Source: Desmodus rotundus
Taxonomy: Eukaryota > Chordata > Mammalia > Chiroptera > Phyllostomidae
Reading direction: 5' to 3'
Assembly: GCF_022682495.2 (NCBI RefSeq)
Contig: NW_026527266.1
Coordinates: 1-64,000, forward strand
DNA length: 64,000 nucleotides
The notes under the pieces were generated by a model that was not told where the DNA came from, searched no databases, and saw only the letters and a program-made list of their open reading frames with translations. This document shows, piece after piece, positions 1-6,923 of the stretch. How positions within the stretch are numbered: the first letter of the stretch is position 1; each line of letters begins with the position of its first letter. Made by a program: the position numbers and the translations under genes.

Positions 1-980
1 CCAAGCACACACCTCCCTCGGCTCACCTAACCCACCCTTTAGAGGTCACAGCAGTTCCACAGGGTCCCTGGGCACCTGACTGTGGACACAGGAGCCCTCC
101 CTGCCACCTAGAGGACCACGCGATTTCCGCTGGGGAACACTGCCCAGAAGCACTCCTAGCCTCGCACAGACACTGTGCGCAGGATAGACTTGTGGACGAG
201 AGGCCTGGGCGGGGAATTTTCCAGGGAACTCTCTAAAGGCCAGGTGCCCTCTGTCGCCCTGGGAGTGCCGACGCCATCCCTTAACCCTGCAGGACACTAT
301 CATCCAGCAATAAGCAGCCCTCTGCCTCCACGGGGCTCGAACACCTGGGCCCGTTGTGAGAGCACCTGGCGTACGTGCAGGCAAACCCACAACCCCTCTG
401 GCCCGAACCCACCACTGCGAATTTCCCCCTTTTCTTCCATCTGTAAAGGGGTCCTCCTTGAGGAGTGGAGGAACATGGGGAGGCCCCCAGGAGATGGCTT
501 TTCTCCGAGCCGCGGCTGGCAGGTTTTGGGCCTATACCTGGGCCGCGCGTGCGCACTCAGGCTCCCCACCACAAGCCTCACTCGGGTCACGGGACTCACC
601 CTTGAGGTGTCTCCTGACCCACCCTTGAGGAGTCACGTCACCCACCCCTGAGGGGTCACGTGACCCACCCCTGAGGGGTCTCGTGACCCACCCCTGAGGG
701 GTCACGTGACCCACCCCAGAGGGGTCACGTGACCCACCCCTGAGGGGTCTGCTGACCCACCCCTGAGGGGTCTCGTGACCCACCCCTGAGGGGTCACGTG
801 ACCCACCCTTGAGGGGTCTCGTGACCCACGCTTTTCGGGTCACGTGACCCGCCCTTTAGGGGTCTCGTGACCCACCCTTGAGGGGTCCCGTGACCCACCC
901 TTGAGGGGTCTCGTGACCTACCCTTGGGAGGTCACCTGCCCCACCCTTGAGGGGTCACATGACCCACCTTGAGAGGTCAC
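1..980. repeat. U0, partial full unit (5' cut)
   Basis: Only the last 49 bases of the A tail remain, then B at 50 and array at 619. B carries CACCTGACTG, GTGCCGACGCC, CACAACCCCTC and GCGAATTTCC, the same set as U15, U21 and U45. The array has the same length as theirs (362 bp) and contains the variant repeat GTCTGCTGAC near 747. Confidence 0.95.
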
Positions 981-1143
981 AGCAGTTTTACAGGGTCCCT
1001 GCGCACCTGTTCGGGGAAACAGAAGCCCTCCCTGCCACTCAGAGGACCGCACGATTTCCCACAGGCCACACTGCCTAGCAGCACCTTCAGCCCACCACAG
1101 ACAGTGTGCTAAGGACATACTTGGGTACCGGGGACATGGGCGG

Positions 1144-1153
1144 GGGAATTCCC
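1144..1153. promoter_or_regulatory. kappa-B-like word, palindromic form
   Basis: GGGAATTCCC fits GGGRNWYYCC and is a perfect 10-bp palindrome, 163 bp into A. It is found in the A cores that carry GGACATAC. The B core has the weaker GGGGAATTTTCC at the equivalent place. Confidence 0.3.
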
Positions 1154-1474
1154 ATGGAACTCTCTAAGGGCCCGGTGCCCTGTGTGGCCCGGGGAGTGCC
1201 CATGCCGTTCCTTGACCCCGCAGGACACTTGCATCCAGCAATAAGCAGCCCTCTGCCTCCACGGGGCTCAAACACCTGCGCCCGGTGTGCGGGCACCTGG
1301 CGTACGTGGAGGCAAACCCGCAGACCCCTCTGGCCCGAACCCACCACTGCGAAGATCACCCTTTCTTCCATCCGTAAAGGGGTCACGCTTGAGGAGTGGA
1401 AGAACATGGGGAGGCCCCCAGGAGATGGCTTTTCTCCGAGCCGCGGCTGGCTCGTTTCGGGCCTATACGTGGGC

Positions 1475-1486
1475 CGCGCATGCGCA
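1475..1486. promoter_or_regulatory. NRF1-consensus word in A core (reference)
   Basis: CGCGCATGCGCA matches the NRF1 consensus YGCGCAYGCGCR at all 12 positions. It lies 494 bp into the A core (493 in 563-bp forms) in 31 of 33 full units. Fused units lose it and carry the B version instead (CGCGCGTGCGCA, one mismatch, for example 2040-2051). Occupancy is unknown. Confidence 0.45.
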
Positions 1487-1544
1487 CTCAGGCTCCCAAG
1501 CACACACCTCCCTCGGCTCACCTAACCCACCCTTTAGAGGTCAC

Positions 1545-2114
1545 AGCAGTTCCACAGGGTCCCTGCGCACCTGTCTATGGACACAGGAGCCCTCCCTGGC
1601 ACCTAGAGGACCATGCGATTTCCGCTGGGGAACACTGCCCAGAAGCACTCCTAGCCTCGCACAGACACTGTGCGCAGGATAGACTTGTGGACGAGAGGCC
1701 TGGGCGGGGAATTTTCCAGGGAACTCTCTAAAGGCCAGGTGCCCTCTGTCGCCCTGGGAGTGCCCACGCCATCCCTTAACCCTGCAGGACACTATCATCC
1801 AGCAATAAGCAGCCCTCTGCCTCCACGAAGCTCGAACACCTGGGCCCGTTGTGAGAGCACCTGGCGTACGTGCAGGCAAACCCACAGGCCCCTCTGGCCC
1901 GAACCCACCACTGCGAAGATCCCCCTTTTCTTCCATCTGTAAAGGGGTCCTCCTTGAGGAGTGGAGGAACATGGGGAGGCCCCCAGGAGATGGCTTTTCT
2001 CCGAGCCGCGGCTGGCAGGTTTTGGGCCTATACCTGGGCCGCGCGTGCGCACTCAGGCTCCCCACCACAAGCCTCACTCGGGTCACGGGACTCACCCTTG
2101 AGGTGTCTCCTGAC
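1545..2114. repeat. B core (reference copy, in U1)
   Basis: Reference B core of 570 bp, starting AGCAGTTCCAC. It is paralogous to the A core but ends in its own tail (CCCCACCACAAGCC, then GGGTCACGGGACTC), which passes through degenerate 23-mers into the minisatellite. Diagnostic differences from A include GGAGGAAC for GGAAGAAC and GGCAGGTTTTGGG for GGCTCGTTTCGGG. Two forms exist, TATACCTGGG and TATACGTGGG. A one-base-shorter form (569 bp) occurs in U0, U14, U15, U21, U44 and U45. Confidence 0.95.
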
Positions 2115-2150
2115 CCACCCTTGAGGAGTCACGTCACCCACCCCTGAGGG

Positions 2151-2160
2151 GTCACGTGAC
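2151..2160. promoter_or_regulatory. CLEAR/E-box word GTCACGTGAC (first of six in U1 array)
   Basis: Exact match to the CLEAR consensus bound by TFEB/TFE3/MITF-type bHLH-zipper factors, centred in the 14-bp palindrome GGGTCACGTGACCC. The same word starts at 2174, 2220, 2243, 2312 and 2358 in this array and recurs in every other array. The match is seen; binding is not shown. Confidence 0.45.
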
Positions 2161-2354
2161 CCACCCCAGAGGGGTCACGTGACCCACCCCTGAGGGGTCT
2201 CGTGACCCACCCCTGAGGGGTCACGTGACCCACCCCAGAGGGGTCACGTGACCCAACCCTGAGGGGTCTCGTGACCCACCCCTGAGGGGTCTCGTGACCC
2301 ACCCCTGAGGGGTCACGTGACCCACCCTTGAGGGGTCTCGTGACCCACGCTTTT

Positions 2355-2370
2355 CGGGTCACGTGACCCG
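2355..2370. promoter_or_regulatory. 16-bp perfect palindrome in the TTTTCGGG repeat
   Basis: CGGGTCACGTGACCCG is its own reverse complement, extending the common 14-bp palindrome by one base on each side. It occurs once in most arrays (twice in U4). It is missing from U7, U9, U18, U24, U28, U30, U33, U37 and U39, and broken in U16 and U22. Confidence 0.5.
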
Positions 2371-2436
2371 CCCTTTAGGGGTCTCGTGACCCACCCTTGA
2401 GGGGTCCCGTGACCCACCCTTGAGGGGTCTCGTGAC

Positions 2437-2482
2437 CCACCCTTGGGAGGTCACCTGCCCCACCCTTGAGGGGTCACATGAC
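2437..2482. repeat. Fixed array-edge repeats with CACCTG and CACATG
   Basis: The two repeats before the A core always differ from the rest: one reads GGAGGTCACCTGCC, the next GTCACATGAC. They keep their order in every array and mark the array/A-core boundary. The second is decayed in U13 and U43. Confidence 0.8.
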
Positions 2483-2499
2483 CCACCTTGAGAGGTCAC

Positions 2500-3068
2500 A
2501 GCAGTTTTACAGGGTCCCTGCGCACCTGTTCGGGGAAACTGAAGCCCTCCCTGCCACTCAGAGGACCGCACGATTTCCCACAGGCCACACTGCCTATCAG
2601 CACCTTCAGCCCAGCACAGACAGTGTGCTAAGGACATACTTGGGTACCGGGGACATGGGCGGGGGAATTCCCATGGAACTCTCTAAGGGCCCGGTGCCCT
2701 GTGTGGCCCGGGGAGTGCCCATGCCGTTCCTTGACCCCGCAGGACACTTGCATCCAGCAATAAGCAGCCCTCTGCCTCCACGGGGCTCGAACACCAGCGC
2801 CCGGTGTGCGGGCACCTGGCGTACGTGGAGGCAAACCCGCAGACCCCTCTGGCCCGAACCCACCACAGCGAAGATCACCCTTTTTTCCATCCGTAAAGGG
2901 GTCACGCTTGAGGAGTGGAAGAACATGGGGAGGCCCCCAGGAGATGGCTTTTCTCCGAGCCGCGGCTGGCTCGTTTCGGGCCTATACCTGGGCCGCGCGT
3001 GCGCACTCAGGCTCCCCACCACAAGCCTCACTCGGGTCACGGGACTCACCCTTGAGGTGTCTCCTGAC
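2500..3068. repeat. Fused A/B core (reference, in U2)
   Basis: Representative of the 15 short units. It is A-type from its start through GGCTCGTTTCGGGCCTATA, then B-type (CCTGGGCCGCGCGTGCGC and the B tail), and leads straight into the minisatellite. Its length, 569 bp, is that of one core. It is explained by a crossover between A and B that removed the material between them. Confidence 0.9.
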
Positions 3069-3430
3069 CCACCCTTGAGGAGTCACGTCACCCACCCCTG
3101 AGGGGTCACGTGACCCACCCCTGAGGGGTCACGTGACCCACCCCTGAGGGGTCTCGTGACCCACCCCTGAGGGGTCACGTGACCCACCCCAGAGGGGTCA
3201 CGTGACCCACCCCTGAGGGGTCTCGTGACCCACCCCTGAGGGGTCACGTGACCCACCCTTGAGGGGTCTCGTGACCCACGCTTTTCGGGTCACGTGACCC
3301 GCCCTTTAGGGGTCTCGTGATCCACCCTTGAGGGGTCCCGTGACCCACCCTTGAGGGGTCTCGTGACCCACCCTTGGGAGGTCACCTGCCCCACCCTTGA
3401 GGGGTCACATGACGCACCTTGAGAGGTCAC
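2500..3430. repeat. U2, A/B-fused unit, class 1
   Basis: Fused core to 3068, then array. The crossover lies after the A-specific TCGTTTCGGG. It shares CCACCACAGCGAAG with U4, which suggests these two derive from one fusion event. It has a private T run (CCCTTTTTTCC) near 2880. Confidence 0.93.
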
Positions 3431-4949
3431 AGCAGTTTTACAGGGTCCCTGCGCACCTGTTCGGGGAAACAGAAGCCCTCCCTGCCACTCAGAGGACCGC
3501 ACGATTTCCCACAGGCCACACGGCCTAGCAGCACCTTCAGCCCCGCACAGACAGTGTGCTAAGGAAAGACTTGGGTACCGGGGACATGGGCGGGGGAATT
3601 TCCATGGAACTCTCTAAGGGCCCGGTGCCCTGTGTGGCCCCGGGAGTGCCCATGCCGTTCCTTGACCCCGCAGGACACTTGCATCCAGCAATAAGCAGCC
3701 CTCTGCCTCCACGGGGCTCAAACACCTGCGCCCGGTGTGCGGGCACCTGGCTTACGTGGAGGCAAACCCGCAGACCCCTCTGGCCCGAACCCACCACTGC
3801 GAAGATCACCCTTTCTTCCATCCGTAAAGGGGTCACGCTTGAGGAGTGGAAGAACATGGGGAGGCCCCCAGGAGATGGCTTTTCTCCGAGCCGCGGCTGG
3901 CTCGTTTCGGGCCTATACGTGGGCCGCGCATGCGCACTCAGGCTCCCAAGCACACACCTCCCTCGGCTCTCCTAACCCACCCTTTAGAGGTCACAGCAGT
4001 TCCACAGGGTCCCTGGGCACCTGTCTGTGGACACAGGAGCCCTCCCTGCCACCTAGAGGACCACGCGATTTCCGCTGGGGAACACTGCCCAGAAGCACTC
4101 CTAGCCTCGCACAGACACTGTGCGCAGGATAGACTTGTGGACGAGAGGCCTGGGCGGGGAATTTTCCAGGGAACTCTCTAAAGGCCAGGTGCCCTCTGTC
4201 GCCCTGGGAGTGCCCACGCCATCCCTTAACCCTGCAGGACACTATCATCCAGCAATAAGCAGCCCTCTGCCTCCACGGGGCTCGAAATCCTGGGCCCGTT
4301 GTGAGAGCACCTGGCGTACGTGCAGGCAAACCCACAGACCCCTCTGGCCCGAACCCACCACTGCGAAGATCCCCCTTTTCTTCCATCTGTAAAGGGGTCC
4401 TCCTTGAGGAGTGGAGGAACATGGGGAGGCCCCCAGGAGATGGCTTTTCTCCGAGCCGCGGCTGGCAGGTTTTGGGCCTATACGTGGGCCGCGCGTGCGC
4501 ACTCAGGCTCCCCACCACAAGCCTCACTCGGGTCACGGGACTCACCCTTGAGGTGTCTCCTGACCCACCCTTGAGGAGTCACGTCACCCACCCCTGAGGG
4601 GTCACGTGACCCACCCCAGAGGGGTCACGTGACCCACCCCTGAGGGGTCTCGTGACCCACCCCTGAGGGGTCACGTGACCCACCCCTGAGGGGTCACGTG
4701 ACCCACCCCTGAGGGGTCTCGTGACCCACCCCTGAGGGGTCTCGTGACCCACCCCTGAGGGGTCACGTGACCCACCCTTGAGGGGTCTCGTGACCCACGC
4801 TTTTCGGGTCACGTGACCCGCCCTTTAGGGGTCTCGTGACCCACCCTTGAGGGGTCCCGTGACCCACCCTTGAGGGGTCTCGTGACCCACCCTTGGGAGG
4901 TCACCTGCCCCACCCTTGAGGGGTCACATGACCCACCTTGAGAGGTCAC
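3431..4949. repeat. U3, full unit
   Basis: A has GGAAAGACTTGG, GGGGAATTTCC (perfect kappa-B word) and CTTACGTGG; private CACACGGCCTAG and GGCTCTCCTAAC. B at 3995 has CGAAATCCTGGG, shared with U6, U27 and U36. Array from 4565. Confidence 0.95.
3594..3603. promoter_or_regulatory. kappa-B-like word, asymmetric form
   Basis: GGGAATTTCC fits GGGRNWYYCC at all positions. It replaces the palindromic form in the A cores carrying GGAAAGAC (U3, U6, U8, U14, U17, U21, U23, U27, U29, U36, U38, U44). Binding is untested. Confidence 0.3.
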
Positions 4950-5994
4950 AGCAGTTTTACAGGGTCCCTGCGCACCTGTTCGGGGAAACTGAAGCCCTCC
5001 CTGCCACTCAGAGGACCGCACGATTTCCCACAGGCCACACTGCCTATCAGCACCTTCAGCCCAGCACAGACAGTGTGCTAAGGACATACTTGGGTACCGG
5101 GGACATGGGCGGGGGAATTCCCATGGAACTCTCTAAGGGCCCGGTGCCCTGTGTGGCCCGGGGAGTGCCCATGCCGTTCCTTGACCCCGCAGGACACTTG
5201 CATCCAGCAATAAGCAGCCCTCTGCCTCCACGGGGCTCGAACACCAGCGCCCGGTGTGCGGGCACCTGGCGTACGTGGAGGCAAACCCGCAGACCCCTCT
5301 GGCCCGAACCCACCACAGCGAAGATCACCCTTTCTTCCATCCGTAAAGGGGTCACGCTTGAGGAGTGGAAGAACATGGGGAGGCCCCCAGGAGATGGCTT
5401 TTCTCCGAGCCGCGGCTGGCTCGTTTCGGGCCTATACCTGGGCCGCGCGTGCGCACTCAGGCTCCCCACCACAAGCCTCACTCGGGTCACGGGACTCACC
5501 CTTGAGGTGTCTCCTGACCCACCCTTGAGGAGTCACGTCACCCACCCCTGAGGGGTCACGTGACCCACCCCTGAGGGGTCACGTGACCCACCCCTGAGGG
5601 GTCTCGTGACCCACCCCTGAGGGGTCACGTGACCACCCCAGAGGGGTCACGTGACCCACCCCTGAGGGGTCTCGTGACCCACCCCTGAGGGGTCACGTGA
5701 CCCACCCTTGAGGGGTCACGTGACCCACGCTTGAGGGGTCTCGTGACCCACGCTTTTCGGGTCACGTGACCCGCCCTTTAGGGGTCTCGTGACCCACCCC
5801 TGAGGGGTCACGTGACCCAAGCTTGAGGGGTCTCGTGACCCACGCTTTTCGGGTCACGTGACCCGCCCTTTAGGGGTCTCGTGACCCACCCTTGAGGGGT
5901 CCCTTGACCCACCCTTGAGGGGTCTCGTGACCCACCCTTGGGAGGTCACCTGCCCCACTCTTGAGGGGTCACATGACGCACCTTGAGAGGTCAC
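4950..5994. repeat. U4, A/B-fused unit, class 1, with long array
   Basis: Its array (from 5519, 476 bp) is the longest in the window. A four-repeat module of 92 bp starting at 5725 is repeated at 5817, so the TTTTCGGG copy is present twice. One 22-bp repeat (GTGACCACCCCAG, near 5630) accounts for an off-by-one length. Confidence 0.94.
5725..5885. repeat. 92-bp module duplicated within the U4 array
   Basis: Four 23-mers (CCACGCTTGAGG copy, TTTTCGGG copy, CTTTAGGGG copy, CTGA-CACGTG copy) at 5725-5816 are followed by a second, slightly diverged round from 5817 (CCAAGCTTGAGG). It is the only array with two TTTTCGGG copies. Confidence 0.93.
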
Positions 5995-6923
5995 AGCAGT
6001 TTTACAGGGTCCCTGCGAACCTGTTCGGGGAAACTGAAGCCCTCCCTGCCACTCAGAGGACCGCACGATTTCCCACAGGCCACACTGCCTATCAGCACCT
6101 TCAGCCCAGCACAGACAGTGTGCTAAGGACATACTTGGGTACCGGGGACATGGGCGGGGGAATTCCCATGGAACTCTCTAAGGGCCCGGTGCCCTGTGTG
6201 GCCCGGGGAGTGCCCTAGCCGTTCCTTGACCCCGCAGGACACTTGCATCCAGCAATAAGCAGCCCTCTGCCTCCACGGGGCTCGAACACCAGCGCCCGGT
6301 GTGCGGGCACCTGGCGTACGTGGAGGCAAACCCGCAGACCCCTCTGGCCCGAACCCACCACTGCGAAGATCACCCTTTCTTCCATCCGTAAAGGGGTCAC
6401 GCTTGAGGAGTGGAAGAACATGGGGAGGCCCCCAGGAGATGGCTTTTCTCCGAGCCGCGGCTGGCAGGTTTTGGGCCTATACCTGGGCCGCGCGTGCGCA
6501 CTCAGGCTCCCCACCACAAGCCTCACTCGGGTCACGGGACTCACCCTTGAGGTGTCTCCTGACCCACCCTTGAGGAGTCACGTCACCCACCCCTGAGGGG
6601 TCACGTGACCCACCCCTGAGGGGTCACGTGACCCACCCCTGAGGGGTCTCGTGACCCACCCCTGAGGGGTCACGTGACCACCCCAGAGGGGTCACGTGAC
6701 CCACCCCTGAGGGGTCTCGTGACCCACCCCTGAGGGGTCACGTGACCCACCCTTGAGGGGTCTCGTGACCCACGCTTTTCGGGTCACGTGACCCGCCCTT
6801 TAGGGGTCTCGTGATCCGCCTTGATGGGTCCCGTGACCCACCCTTGAGGGGTCTCGTGACCCACCCTTGGGAGGTCACCTGCCCCACCCTTGAGGGATCA
6901 CATGACGCACCTTGAGAGGTCAC
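5995..6923. repeat. U5, A/B-fused unit, class 2
   Basis: Closest to U20, U26 and U35, sharing CCCTGCGAACCTG and, just upstream, CCCCACTCTTGAGG. Private changes are CCCTAGCC for CCCATGCC (6213) and a one-base deletion in GTGATCCGCCTTG (6823). Crossover is before CAGGTTTTGGG. Array from 6564. Confidence 0.94.

Larger units (their letters stand above)
981..1544. repeat. A core (reference copy, in U1)
   Basis: Reference A core of 564 bp, from AGCAGTTTTAC to just before the B-core start. It aligns with the B core along its length at roughly four bases in five by eye, with islands of perfect identity (around +280, +375 and +450). Its tail, with the words AAGCACACACC and CCTAACCCACCC, replaces the minisatellite: only about one degenerate 23-mer separates A from B. 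It carries a kappa-B-like word near +163 and a perfect NRF1-consensus word at +494. A one-base-shorter form (563 bp, GGGTAATGG in place of GGGGACATGG) occurs in U6, U8, U21, U27, U29, U36 and U38. Confidence 0.95.
981..2499. repeat. U1, full unit
   Basis: Relative of U16, U22 and U46, sharing CCACCACAGAC in A and TCTATGGACAC with CCATGCGATT in B; CCACGAAGCTCG is shared with U16 and U22. It differs by one extra 23-mer and by CCCTGCGCACCTG at the start of B. A 981, B 1545, array 2115. Confidence 0.95.
2115..2499. repeat. 23-bp minisatellite array (reference, in U1)
   Basis: Sixteen full 23-mers plus a partial one. Each reads as a head CCACCC, a hinge (CTGA, CAGA or TTGA), a GGGG run, then TCACGTGAC or TCTCGTGAC. 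Repeat 0 (2115-2137) is the degenerate entry copy ending GTCACGTCAC. Repeats 1-3 and 4-6 form two 69-bp trimers in the order CTGA-CACGTG, CAGA-CACGTG, CTGA-CTCGTG. From repeat 10 (2345) the order is nearly fixed between units: TTTTCGGG copy, CTTTAGGGG copy, GTCCCGTGAC copy, then CACCTG and CACATG edge copies. Length changes between units fall upstream of this fixed end. Confidence 0.95.

Noticed and set aside
1226..1245. Splice-acceptor-like CCCCGCAGGACAC and other gene-like signals in the cores
   Set aside because: No matching donor, conserved frame or polyadenylation signal (AATAAG, not AATAAA) makes an exon model supportable.
1521..1530. Telomere-derived sequence (TAACCC in the A tail, TTAACCC in B)
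   Set aside because: Only isolated single hexamers per core, with no tandem TTAGGG/CCCTAA run; no support for a telomeric origin.
2350..2372. CENP-B box
   Set aside because: TTTTCGGGTCACG fits the TTCG start and the A, but the required CGGG at the far end is absent.
2115..2499. CRISPR-like array of short palindromic repeats
   Set aside because: There are no spacers: the 23-mers abut directly. There are no cas genes, and the sequence context is a eukaryotic satellite.
2115..2499. G-quadruplex-forming array
   Set aside because: G runs of four are separated by about 19 bases including C runs that pair with them; hairpins are more likely than quadruplexes.
2115..2499. Identity with known equid satellites that have a 23-bp monomer
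   Set aside because: Only the monomer length is suggestive. I cannot compare sequences from memory, so I make no assignment; a direct alignment would settle it.
2466..3101. Open frame of 211 codons on the + strand in fused units (also 4916-5551, 8408-9043 and others)
   Set aside because: Equivalent frames are open on both strands and in several registers of the same DNA, as expected in stop-poor GC-rich sequence. Other units break it with a one-base deletion (GGGTAATGG), and array changes come in 23-bp steps. No start context, codon bias or domain supports translation.
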